The notes below the pieces were generated by a model that was given only the letters and a program-made list of their open reading frames with translations, was not told the DNA's origin and ran no database searches. A DNA stretch of 6,160 nucleotides from Clostridiales bacterium (lineage in GTDB: Bacteria > Bacillota_A > Clostridia > Oscillospirales > Acutalibacteraceae), in contig VSOH01000100.1 in NCBI GenBank assembly GCA_009774735.1, forward strand, positions 1-6,160, read 5' to 3'. Of the stretch, positions 1 through 6,160 are shown piece after piece. Position 1 is the stretch's first letter; every line of letters starts with the position of its first letter. The position numbers were made by a program, and so were the translations under genes.

Positions 1-2910
1 GCCGATATCGTATGCCCAGCCGTCACCGCCAAAGATGAACTGATACTTCTTAGCTGCATAATCAGCATCCTTGAGGAAATCAGCAGCAGCATCTGCAGCC
101 TCGCCCTCAAAGCTGTTAGCCTTTAATGCTGCGATAAGAGCATCTGCAGCCTCGGTATTCTTAGCAGCATCCTCATATGTGTCAAGCCAAGCCTGTGCCT
201 CTGCAGCAACTGCAGTGTTCAAAAGAACCTCAGCATCCATAGCAAGTCTTTCACGAATCTGCTTCTGAGCAAGCATCATACCGTAACCGAACTCAGCGTT
301 ATCCTCAAACAGTGAGTTTGACCAAGCAGGACCGTGACCCTTCTTGTCAACTGTGTAAGGAGTTGAAGGAGCAGAACCGCCCCAGATTGATGAACAGCCT
401 GTTGCGTTAGCAATATACATTCTGTCACCGTAAAGCTGTGTAACAAGCTTTGCGTAAGGTGTTTCACCACAGCCTGCACAAGCACCTGAGAACTCAAGGT
501 ATGGCTTTCTGTACTGAACACCGATTGTTGTGTTATTAACAACCTCAGGCTTAGCATCAACGTCGCAGAGAGCATCGAATACAGGCTGAGATTTCATCTG
601 TGAAGCAATTGGCTTCATTGTAAGTGACTTAGTAGGACAAACATTAGCACAAGAGCCGCAGCCTGTACAGTCGAGAGTTGAAACGATAAGTGCATACTTG
701 TAAGGTGCTCTCTTATGGTCAACCATAGGAGCATCAGGAGCAAGAGCAACCTCATCATTTGTAAGACATACAGGACGGATTACAGCGTGAGGGCAAACCA
801 TTGAGCAAAGGTTACACTGAGCACAGGTAGTCGGCTCCCACTCAGGAACTGTAATAGCAATACCTCTCTTCTCAAATGCTGCTGAGCCCTGAGGATAAAC
901 ACCGTCAGCACAGTCAACAAATGTTGAAACAGGAAGGTCATCACCATGTAATCTTCCGACAGGATCAAGGATTTCCTTAACGAATTTCTTCATCTCAGGA
1001 CGCTCTGTAGGAACAACAAGCTCTGTCGGCTCATCAACTGCATCCTTCCATGAAGCAGGAACATCGATTTTAACAAGCTCCTTAGAACCTCTCTCGATAC
1101 CGTTGCAGTTTGCGTTAACAATAGCCTCACCCTTCTTTGAGAACTTCTTAACAACTGCAGCCTTCATAAGCTCAATTGCCTTCTCAACAGGGAGAATATT
1201 TGAAATGGTAAAGAATGCTGACTGAAGAATTGTTGATGCTCTGCCCGGAAGACCAACCTCCTCAGCAATCTTGATACCGTTGATTGTGTAGAACTGAATA
1301 TCGTTTTCAGCAATATACTTCTTCATCTTAGCAGGAAGCTGCTTGTCAAGCTCCTCAGGAGTCCAGATACAGTTAAGGAGGAAGGTACCACCCGGAACAA
1401 TATCCTGTACCATATCATACTTAGTAACATATGAAGGATTATGACATGCAACAAAGTTTGCCTTGTTAATCAGATAGGTTGAAGTAATCGGTGAAGAACC
1501 GAAACGAAGGTGAGATACTGTAATACCGCCTGACTTCTTTGAATCATAGAAGAAGTAGCCCTGAGCAAACATATCAGTGTTATCACCGATAATCTTGATA
1601 GAATCCTTATTAGCACCTACTGTACCGTCTGAACCAAGACCCCAGAACTTACAAGAGGTTGTACCTGCAGGAGTTGTATCAGGTGTTTCGGTAACATCAA
1701 GTGAAAGATTTGTAATATCATCATGGATTGAGAGTGTGAATTCCTTCTTTGGCTCTTCTGCATTCATATTATTATAAACAGAGATAATATGAGCTGGGAG
1801 AGTATCCTTAGAACCAAGACCATATCTGCCGCCGTAAACAGGAACATTCTCGAACTCTGAATTTTTAAGAGCAGCAACAACATCAAGGAATAAAGGCTCA
1901 CCAAGTGAACCCGGCTCCTTAGTTCTGTCGATAACTGAAATTGACTTAACGCTCTTCGGCATAACATCAAGCATATGCTTAACTGAGAATGGTCTGTAAA
2001 GGTGAACCTTAATCATACCAACCTTCTCACCACGTGCATTGAGGAAATCAACTGTTTCCTGAATGGTATCACAAACAGAACCCATAGCAACAATAACTCT
2101 TTCAGCATCCTCAGCACCGTAGTAGTTGAAGAGCTTATAGTCTGTGCCAAGCTTCTCGTTAACAGCATTCATATACATTTCTGTAGTAGCAACAGCATCA
2201 TTGTAATACTTGTTACAAGCCTCTCTGTGCTGGAAGAAAATATCACTGTTTTCAGCAGAACCGCGAAGAACAGGTCTTTCAGGATTTAAAGCTCTTGCTC
2301 TGAATTCCTGAACATCATCCATATCAACCATTGACTTAAGGTCCTCGTAATCCCAGATGTCAATTTTCTGAATTTCGTGTGATGTACGGAAACCGTCGAA
2401 GAAATGAAGGAAAGGAACACGGCTCTTTAATGTTGCAAGGTGAGCAACTGCACCAAGATCCATAACCTCCTGAACATTAGCTGAGCAAAGCATAGCATAA
2501 CCTGTCTGACGACAAGCCATAACGTCTGAATGGTCACCGAAAATGTTAAGTGCGTGAGTTGATACGCAGCGTGCTGATACATGAATAACCGAAGGGATTA
2601 ACTCACCTGCAATCTTGTACATATTAGGAATCATAAGAAGAAGACCCTGTGATGCAGTATAAGTTGTTGTTAAAGCACCTGCTGAAAGTGAGCCGTGAAC
2701 GGCACCTGCTGCACCTGCTTCTGATTCCATTTCAGCAACCTTAACAGTCTGACCGAAAATGTTTTTTACCCCTCTTGCAGCCATGGCATCGGTTTCCTCA
2801 GCCATATTTGATGAAGGAGTAATTGGATAAATTGCGGCAACTTCTGTGAACGCATAACTCACGTGCGCAGCAGCGGTGTTACCGTCCATAGTTTTTTTCT
2901 TTCTTGCCAT
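1..2910 (-). CDS. nifJ: Pyruvate:ferredoxin (flavodoxin) oxidoreductase, 3'-truncated by the window edge
   Basis: This cytoplasmic enzyme decarboxylates pyruvate with CoA to acetyl-CoA, CO2 and reduced ferredoxin, the central step of anaerobic pyruvate metabolism. I translated 970 codons from the ATG at 2910-2908 to base 1 without a stop. The family runs to about 1170-1230 residues, so roughly 200 C-terminal residues are missing. Visible in order: N-terminal pyruvate domain with YPITPSS (Thr31), ESEAGA (Glu64) and SARC (Arg114), matching the Desulfovibrio africanus active-site numbering as I recall it; central transketolase-like and gamma domains; ferredoxin domain with two 4Fe-4S motifs, Cys696/699/702/706 and Cys748/751/754/758; then the TPP domain with CAGCGE (Cys811, Cys814), Cys839 for the proximal cluster, and GGDGWAYDIG ending at residue 970. 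The fourth proximal-cluster Cys would lie outside. AGGAGG sits 7 nt before the ATG. The gene has its own promoter and strong codon bias (Lys AAG far above AAA), suggesting high expression. Confidence 0.97.
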   Translation of the reverse strand, partial: MARKKKTMDGNTAAAHVSYAFTEVAAIYPITPSSNMAEETDAMAARGVKNIFGQTVKVAEMESEAGAAGAVHGSLSAGALTTTYTASQGLLLMIPNMYKIAGELIPSVIHVSARCVSTHALNIFGDHSDVMACRQTGYAMLCSANVQEVMDLGAVAHLATLKSRVPFLHFFDGFRTSHEIQKIDIWDYEDLKSMVDMDDVQEFRARALNPERPVLRGSAENSDIFFQHREACNKYYNDAVATTEMYMNAVNEKLGTDYKLFNYYGAEDAERVIVAMGSVCDTIQETVDFLNARGEKVGMIKVHLYRPFSVKHMLDVMPKSVKSISVIDRTKEPGSLGEPLFLDVVAALKNSEFENVPVYGGRYGLGSKDTLPAHIISVYNNMNAEEPKKEFTLSIHDDITNLSLDVTETPDTTPAGTTSCKFWGLGSDGTVGANKDSIKIIGDNTDMFAQGYFFYDSKKSGGITVSHLRFGSSPITSTYLINKANFVACHNPSYVTKYDMVQDIVPGGTFLLNCIWTPEELDKQLPAKMKKYIAENDIQFYTINGIKIAEEVGLPGRASTILQSAFFTISNILPVEKAIELMKAAVVKKFSKKGEAIVNANCNGIERGSKELVKIDVPASWKDAVDEPTELVVPTERPEMKKFVKEILDPVGRLHGDDLPVSTFVDCADGVYPQGSAAFEKRGIAITVPEWEPTTCAQCNLCSMVCPHAVIRPVCLTNDEVALAPDAPMVDHKRAPYKYALIVSTLDCTGCGSCANVCPTKSLTMKPIASQMKSQPVFDALCDVDAKPEVVNNTTIGVQYRKPYLEFSGACAGCGETPYAKLVTQLYGDRMYIANATGCSSIWGGSAPSTPYTVDKKGHGPAWSNSLFEDNAEFGYGMMLAQKQIRERLAMDAEVLLNTAVAAEAQAWLDTYEDAAKNTEAADALIAALKANSFEGEAADAAADFLKDADYAAKKYQFIFGGDGWAYDIG

Positions 2911-2916
2911 TGAACA

Positions 2917-2923
2917 TCCTCCT
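2917..2923 (-). promoter_or_regulatory. Ribosome binding site of nifJ
   Basis: On the minus strand the sequence reads AGGAGGA, with the AGGAGG core ending 7 nt before the ATG. This near-perfect Shine-Dalgarno sequence at good spacing fixes the nifJ start. The family-typical N-terminus (MARKKKTMDGNTAAAHVSYA) confirms it. Confidence 0.92.
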
Positions 2924-2949
2924 AAAGTATAAATATATTAATTAAGAGA

Positions 2950-2967
2950 AAGCGGAAAAATCCACTT
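2950..2967 (-). other. Hairpin in the 5' leader of nifJ mRNA
   Basis: On the minus strand AAGTGGA and TCCGCTT flank a TTTT loop. As RNA this gives a 7-bp stem with one U-G wobble. It lies only a few bases after the predicted transcription start (about 2971) and well before the ribosome binding site. It could protect the 5' end of an abundant mRNA from decay. It lacks a following U-run, so it is not a terminator. Any function is inference. Confidence 0.5.
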
Positions 2968-2977
2968 AACCTTAAAC

Positions 2978-3006
2978 ATTATAACACTATACATTTTCAA
3001 ATTCAA
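2978..3006 (-). promoter_or_regulatory. Sigma-A-type promoter of nifJ with extended -10
   Basis: On the minus strand: -35 TTGAAT at 3001-3006, a 17-bp spacer, and a consensus -10 TATAAT at 2978-2983, preceded by TGT (extended -10, TGnTATAAT). Transcription would start near 2971, giving a leader of about 60 nt. The bases just upstream of the -35 (about 3007-3022) are an A/T tract that could act as an UP element. It is the only strong promoter I find, and it lies between the upstream operon's terminator and nifJ. Confidence 0.85.
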
Positions 3007-3028
3007 TGATAAAATAAAAAAAGTTGAT

Positions 3029-3048
3029 ATAGTTTAAAAATAAACTAT
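3029..3048. repeat. Perfect inverted repeat upstream of the nifJ promoter (candidate operator)
   Basis: The plus strand reads ATAGTTTA, AAAA, TAAACTAT: two perfectly complementary 8-base arms around a 4-base A spacer. It is centred about 67 bp upstream of the predicted nifJ start, between the preceding terminator and the -35 box, where an activator or other dimeric regulator could bind. It is AT-rich, so chance is not excluded. It does not match the Rex operator (TTGTTAA-n4-TTAACAA) or an FNR/CRP box. The cognate regulator is unknown. Confidence 0.4.
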
Positions 3049-3054
3049 TGGTAT

Positions 3055-3088
3055 AAAAAAATACGGAGCAGTGTCCCGCTCCGTATTT
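3055..3088 (-). terminator. Rho-independent terminator after the lipoprotein gene
   Basis: On the minus strand an 11-bp perfect stem (AAATACGGAGC pairing with GCTCCGTATTT, 3059-3069 and 3078-3088) encloses an 8-nt loop and runs straight into seven Ts (3061-3055). It begins 8 bases after the lipoprotein stop codon. It ends the nadE-containing transcript and insulates nifJ. The plus-strand reading also has T residues after the stem but only a short run, so activity in that direction would be weak and has no gene to serve. Confidence 0.93.
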
Positions 3089-3096
3089 CAAAGGAA

Positions 3097-3780
3097 TTAA
3101 TCCATTCCGCCGTCCATTACTTCAATACCGGTTACAAGTGTAATTTCGTGAGTCTGATCTCTGTCACTTGCCTCAACCGTAAACTTGTTGTTTGTAACAC
3201 CTACACCATCAATTGTAATTATAAATTCAACAGCACCCTTAACATTTTTCAAATCATATTCCTTCGTAAATGCTGTGCCAAGCTTAACATCCTCCTTGGT
3301 AAGCTCCTCAAATTTCTTTTCACCCTCAACTCTGTATTGAATGACCATTTCAGTATCAAGCGGTGTGTATGTAGGAACATTTACAATCAGCTTAATGTCC
3401 CTTTTCTTTGATTTTGTAGGTGCCTCGGCAGGCTTAGTCGTTGAATTGGCAGTCGGCTTTGTTGTACCGTTATTGCTGCCGCCATTGTTATTCTTTTGCG
3501 TAGTATCATTCTGACCGCCGCCTGAATTTGCTTTGGTAGTACCGTTTTTATCAGCCTTGGAAGCCGACTGCTGTTTTCCGTCAGCCTTGCTGCTTTCGGA
3601 ATTGTTCTGAGCCTCTGTGCTGACCTCTGTCACAACATTGCCATCCTCATCCGTAACGGTTTCACCGTTTTCATCGGTAACAGGAATAGTCACAACCGTG
3701 TCTTTATACTCCTTTGATTTACAGCCTGCAAAGACTAAGATAATTGACAAAACCATTAATACTGCTATTATTTTCTTCAT
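3097..3780 (-). CDS. Putative secreted lipoprotein of unknown function, 227 aa
   Basis: I do not recognise a named family. Residues 1-19 form a lipoprotein signal peptide (MKKIIAVLMVLSIILVFAG) with Cys20 as the likely lipidated residue. The lipobox is FAGC, slightly off the usual Leu at -3. Residues about 34-52 hold two and a half copies of an acidic 8-residue repeat (VTDENGET, VTDEDGNV, VTE). Residues about 53-126 are a low-complexity Ser/Thr/Asn/Gly/Lys linker, typical of a flexible wall-spanning tether. Residues about 127-220 look like a small beta-rich domain (alternating strands such as IKLIVNV and AVEFIITIDG), followed by GGMD. The ATG at 3780 is preferred because AGGAGG precedes it by 9 nt and the signal peptide starts there; an upstream in-frame ATG at 3819 would add 13 residues and overlap nadE. 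It lies 13 bp after nadE and before a terminator, so it is the last gene of that operon. It probably acts outside the membrane, perhaps in binding. Confidence 0.85.
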   Translation of the reverse strand: MKKIIAVLMVLSIILVFAGCKSKEYKDTVVTIPVTDENGETVTDEDGNVVTEVSTEAQNNSESSKADGKQQSASKADKNGTTKANSGGGQNDTTQKNNNGGSNNGTTKPTANSTTKPAEAPTKSKKRDIKLIVNVPTYTPLDTEMVIQYRVEGEKKFEELTKEDVKLGTAFTKEYDLKNVKGAVEFIITIDGVGVTNNKFTVEASDRDQTHEITLVTGIEVMDGGMD

Positions 3781-3788
3781 TATTTTTA

Positions 3789-3795
3789 CCCTCCT
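3789..3795 (-). promoter_or_regulatory. Ribosome binding site of the lipoprotein gene, overlapping the nadE stop
   Basis: On the minus strand TAGGAGGG contains both the nadE TAG stop (3796-3794) and the AGGAGG core, 9 nt before the ATG at 3780. A ribosome finishing nadE therefore ends on the next gene's Shine-Dalgarno sequence, suggesting coupled translation. It also decides the lipoprotein start at 3780 rather than 3819. Confidence 0.9.
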
Positions 3796-5689
3796 AAATA
3801 AATGCACTAAAGGATGCATCGCTCGGCATTCTCCAATCCCCTCTCGGACTCAGCGAAACTGAGCCAACCTTTGGTGAATCGGGAATACAGGAACGCTTAA
3901 ACTGGCTGATAAAAAAGCGTTTAAAGAACACAGTCAGCCATTTACTGATTGTTTCACTGTCATAAACACCATCAAATGCCTTGACAGCCAAAGCCTTTAT
4001 TTTTTCCCTTGTAAAACCAAAGCGAACAAAGTTGTACAGAAAGAAGTCGTGCAGCTCATACGGGCCGATATTATCCTCGGTCTTCTGAGCTATTCTGCCG
4101 TTTTCGTCAGGCGGCAAAAGCTCGGGTGAAACAGGTGTGTCAAGCACATCAAACAGGATATCGGCGGTTTTGCTTTCACTGACATTTGCCACATATTCAA
4201 CCAAATACCTTACCAAGGTTTTAGGTACTGATGCATTGACGCCGTACATACTCATATGATCACCGTTATAGGTGCACCAGCCCATTGCAAGCTCACTTAA
4301 ATCACCTGTACCGACAAGAAGCTTTGCGTGCTTGTTAGCCATATCAAAAAGAATTTGTGTACGCTCACGAGCCTGTGTATTTTCATAGGTAATATCCTTG
4401 ACAGCCTCATCATGCTCAATATCCTTCATATGCTGAACACAGGCATCCTTGATGCTGATTTCTTTAATGGTTACACCAAGTGCTTTCATTAAATCGACAG
4501 CATTCTGATACGTTCTGTCCGTTGTGCCGAAACCGGGCATTGTGATACCAAGAATATCACTGTTCGGTCTGCCGAGCATTTTCATAGCTTCAACTGCAAC
4601 AAGGAGTGCAAGGGTTGAATCAAGTCCGCCTGATATACCGACAACAACACCGCTTGAGCCAACGTGCTCAACTCTTTTTGCAAGACCCGATGCCTGAATT
4701 GAAAATATTTCCCTGCATCTTTCCCTGCGTTTTTCATCATCAGCAGGAACAAACGGGTGCGGGTCAACAAAGCGATAATTCAAATCGTTGCTTTCATTAT
4801 CAATGGTGATTTTTGAAAAGCCTATTTCATTGCTTAAATTTTCAAAAGACATATTGCTTTGCCTTTGTGCATTCAACTTTTCAACATCAATATCGGCAAT
4901 TGTCAAAACAGTATCACGAACAAAACGCTCACCTGCTGCAATAACAGCACCATTTTCAGCCACAAGTGTTGCACCCGAGAAAACCAAATCCGTTGTGCTT
5001 TCATAAACGCCTGCACCTGCATATACATAGCCGCAAACACACCTTGCAGACTGATTGGCAATTAAATCATGTCTGTATTCAGCCTTTGAAACATATTCAT
5101 CGCTGGCTGAAAGATTTGCAATAATATTTGCACCATGGCAAACAAGTGTGCTGCTGGGCGGACACGGCACCCACAAATCCTCACAAAGCTCAACACCTAA
5201 AACAGCACCATCACCAAGATCAAAAATCTGAGAACCGATTAAAGTATCACAGCCGCACAGATTAATTGGCTGACAGCTTTCAAACTGACCGCCTGATGCA
5301 AACCATCTTTTTTCATAAAACTCATTATAATTTGCAATATGCTTTTTTGGCACGATACCGCAGATTCTGCCGTCACTTATAACCACTGCACAGTTATAAA
5401 GGCTGTTATAAAAAGGAACAGGCATTCCCACAAGCAAAACAATATTCTTGTCAATAGTATATTTTACTATTTCACAAAGAGCCTGTTCCGCAGAATTCTG
5501 CAACTGCTTTGTAAAAAACAAATCAGCACAGGTATAGCCCGTTACGGAAAGCTCAGGCGTAACAAGAAGCCTTACATCCTCACTCACAGCCTTATCAATT
5601 GCTTTCTTTATTTCTTCCTTATTATAATCCGGATCTGCAACCCTCAGTTTAAACGAAGCGGCTGCAGTTCTGAAAAATCCATAATTCAT
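3794..5689 (-). CDS. nadE: Glutamine-dependent NAD+ synthetase
   Basis: This cytoplasmic enzyme makes NAD+ from deamido-NAD+ and ATP, with ammonia released from glutamine, the last step of NAD biosynthesis (EC 6.3.5.1). The 631 residues are full length for the two-domain form. Residues about 1-270 are a nitrilase-type glutaminase with the Glu-Lys-Cys triad visible: Glu46 in TPELSVTGY, Lys115 in VPKKH, Cys169 in ELCEDLW. Residues about 325-631 are the synthetase, with the ATP pyrophosphatase loop SGGLDS at 353-358, the GTGDLSELAMGWCTYNGDH stretch that is characteristic of the family, and the usual C-terminal KVGSVSLSPRGDWRMPSDA. The start at 5689 fits a Shine-Dalgarno sequence 4 nt away. It lies 37 bp after the mutarotase-like gene and 13 bp before the lipoprotein gene, all on one strand with no clear promoter between them, so they are probably co-transcribed. 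No key residue is missing. Confidence 0.97.
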   Translation of the reverse strand: MNYGFFRTAAASFKLRVADPDYNKEEIKKAIDKAVSEDVRLLVTPELSVTGYTCADLFFTKQLQNSAEQALCEIVKYTIDKNIVLLVGMPVPFYNSLYNCAVVISDGRICGIVPKKHIANYNEFYEKRWFASGGQFESCQPINLCGCDTLIGSQIFDLGDGAVLGVELCEDLWVPCPPSSTLVCHGANIIANLSASDEYVSKAEYRHDLIANQSARCVCGYVYAGAGVYESTTDLVFSGATLVAENGAVIAAGERFVRDTVLTIADIDVEKLNAQRQSNMSFENLSNEIGFSKITIDNESNDLNYRFVDPHPFVPADDEKRRERCREIFSIQASGLAKRVEHVGSSGVVVGISGGLDSTLALLVAVEAMKMLGRPNSDILGITMPGFGTTDRTYQNAVDLMKALGVTIKEISIKDACVQHMKDIEHDEAVKDITYENTQARERTQILFDMANKHAKLLVGTGDLSELAMGWCTYNGDHMSMYGVNASVPKTLVRYLVEYVANVSESKTADILFDVLDTPVSPELLPPDENGRIAQKTEDNIGPYELHDFFLYNFVRFGFTREKIKALAVKAFDGVYDSETISKWLTVFFKRFFISQFKRSCIPDSPKVGSVSLSPRGDWRMPSDASFSAFI

Positions 5690-5693
5690 TCTA

Positions 5694-5699
5694 TCACCT
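5694..5699 (-). promoter_or_regulatory. Ribosome binding site of nadE
   Basis: On the minus strand TAGGTGATAGA precedes the ATG. AGGTGA(T) pairs with the 3' portion of the usual AAGGAGGTGAT site, which explains the short 4-nt gap to the start codon. It is weaker than the AGGAGG sites of nifJ and the lipoprotein gene. It supports the start at 5689. Confidence 0.75.
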
Positions 5700-5726
5700 A
5701 AATATAAACAAACAGTCTATAAAATG

Positions 5727-6116
5727 TTAAATCATTGTTATTTTAAATCGGAAAGAAATGGTTTCGTTCGGATTTAAAACAGTCATTCCCCTTTTCTTTT
5801 CAAAGGTATCATCCTCATCGTTACAGCTTGAAATACCTGTCCACGGCTCAAGTGCAACAAAAGGTGCATTGCCAACGGCTGACCAGATTAAAAGATTATT
5901 CATATCGTTAAATTCTATCTTTATACCTTTGCCGTTTTTACCTATCATCGTAGCTGCTTTTGCCTCGCAGCCGTAAAAAATCAACGCATCCTTTTCCTCA
6001 AACAAAACGTGCCTGAGCTCCAATGTATCACTGCCGGCCATAACATCAAAGCTTTCGTCAACATGAACAAGTCCGCTGTGATGGTCGGGTCTTAAGCAGG
6101 GTCGTGTAATCGGTGT
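5727..6116 (-). CDS. Aldose 1-epimerase (mutarotase)-like protein, 5'-truncated
   Basis: Only the C-terminal part is present. The frame is open from the TAA stop at 5727-5729 up to 6116, where an in-frame TAA (6117-6119) occurs inside suspicious sequence. The reading looks genuine to about 6080; beyond that (TPITRPCLRPDH) it is doubtful. Recognisable family features are DTLELRHVLFEEKDALIF, a hydrophobic LLIWS strand, and NAPFVALEPWTG followed by an acidic loop and a closing strand (TISFRFKITMI). This matches the end of galactose-mutarotase/LacX-type proteins. The Glu of EPW (codon 5847-5849) aligns with what I take to be the family's catalytic base. Members interconvert alpha and beta sugar anomers in the cytoplasm; the sugar cannot be told from this fragment. 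An internal ATG at 6041 would give a 104-residue product but is probably not a real start. It is the first visible gene of the operon with nadE. The full family is about 290-340 residues. Confidence 0.8.
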   Translation of the reverse strand, partial: TPITRPCLRPDHHSGLVHVDESFDVMAGSDTLELRHVLFEEKDALIFYGCEAKAATMIGKNGKGIKIEFNDMNNLLIWSAVGNAPFVALEPWTGISSCNDEDDTFEKKRGMTVLNPNETISFRFKITMI

Positions 6117-6160
6117 TTATATGGGGTGGGGGTAGGCGGGGTGGGGGAGAGAAATAAAAA
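6081..6160. other. Probable non-genomic contig-end tail
   Basis: Base composition changes abruptly: the last 40 bases are almost free of C, dominated by G runs, and end in AAATAAAAA. The mutarotase frame hits a stop here. The exact 8-mer GTCGTGTA (6101-6108), the flanking TGGTCGG (6082-6088) and AAGCAGG (6094-6100), GTGTTTATAT (6113-6122) and the terminal A-run occur in the same order as blocks of the reverse complement of the Illumina TruSeq P5 adapter followed by poly-A. Matches are partial and need small indels, so degraded adapter read-through is a hypothesis. Confidence 0.55.
6123..6147 (+). repeat. G-rich direct repeat (GGGGTGGGGG twice)
   Basis: GGGGTGGGGG occurs exactly at 6123-6132 and 6138-6147, separated by TAGGC (15-bp period). 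The four G-runs formally satisfy a G-quadruplex pattern. Given its position at the window end and the loss of the coding frame, a sequencing or assembly artefact is more likely than a biological element. Confidence 0.6.

Noticed and set aside
276..575. Minus-strand frame of 99 codons in another phase within nifJ
   Set aside because: It overlaps the conserved TPP-domain region of nifJ in a different phase and its product is a Leu/Thr/Gln-rich shadow. The same applies to 780-968 and 1764-1970.
2002..2289. Plus-strand open frame of 95 codons inside nifJ
   Set aside because: It lies opposite an unbroken, clearly recognisable nifJ frame, has no ribosome binding site I can support and no recognisable motif. 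The same applies to the other plus-strand frames (71-268, 1577-1777, 4606-4809, 5339-5701).
2931..3054. Rex, FNR or CRP operator at nifJ
   Set aside because: I looked for TTGTTAA-n4-TTAACAA and TTGAT-n4-ATCAA and found only short partial matches (such as GTTGATAT and TCAATGAT) without proper symmetry.
3781..3819. Upstream in-frame ATG at 3819 as the lipoprotein start
   Set aside because: It would place 13 extra residues with Arg/Lys before the signal peptide and overlap nadE by 26 bases, while the ATG at 3780 has AGGAGG at ideal spacing and begins a canonical lipoprotein signal peptide.
5690..5726. Separate promoter for nadE between it and the mutarotase-like gene
   Set aside because: The 37-bp AT-rich gap has TATA-like words but no -35 at proper spacing and too little room for a leader; co-transcription is simpler.
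6123..6147. G-quadruplex regulatory element
   Set aside because: The pattern fits formally, but it sits in a tail that breaks a conserved coding frame and resembles low-quality read sequence at a contig end.
1..6160. CRISPR array, transposon, tRNA/rRNA gene, riboswitch or novel defence system
   Set aside because: No spaced direct repeats, transposase motifs, clover-leaf or long conserved leader structure was seen on either strand. The genes are ordinary metabolic ones plus one unknown lipoprotein.

Overview
The window looks like a short stretch of chromosome from a strictly anaerobic, moderately low-GC Gram-positive bacterium, most likely a gut-type member of the Clostridia (Oscillospiraceae/Ruminococcus-like). 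The support is a single-chain pyruvate:ferredoxin oxidoreductase, near-consensus AGGAGG ribosome binding sites, an extended -10 promoter, and a lipoprotein carrying the 8-residue VTDENGE-type acidic repeats that I associate with that group. The family-level placement is inference. All genes seen lie on the minus strand.

From right to left, in the direction of transcription, the layout is as follows. (1) 6081-6160: a contig-end-like tail, G-rich and low in complexity, probably not genomic. (2) 5727 to about 6080: the 3' part of an aldose-1-epimerase (mutarotase)-like gene, cut at its 5' end. (3) 3794-5689: a complete glutamine-dependent NAD+ synthetase, nadE. (4) 3097-3780: a small secreted lipoprotein of unknown function, whose Shine-Dalgarno sequence overlaps the nadE stop codon. 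(5) 3055-3088: a clear rho-independent terminator closing this presumed three-gene operon. (6) 2911-3054: a control region with a perfect 8+8 inverted repeat, a strong sigma-A-type promoter, a hairpin near the start of the leader RNA, and a strong ribosome binding site. (7) 1-2910: nifJ, the first 970 codons of pyruvate:ferredoxin oxidoreductase. Its frame is open from its start codon through the left edge, and the last roughly 200 residues lie outside the window.

Functionally these are mostly core metabolic genes. PFOR turns pyruvate into acetyl-CoA, CO2 and reduced ferredoxin. NadE makes NAD+ from deamido-NAD+. The mutarotase-like protein would interconvert sugar anomers. I see no mobile element, CRISPR array, RNA gene or defence system, and no convincing undescribed multi-gene system. 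The points that merit a second look are the uncharacterised lipoprotein tightly coupled to nadE, the palindrome and leader hairpin at the nifJ promoter, and the suspicious right end, which resembles degraded sequencing-adapter read-through.
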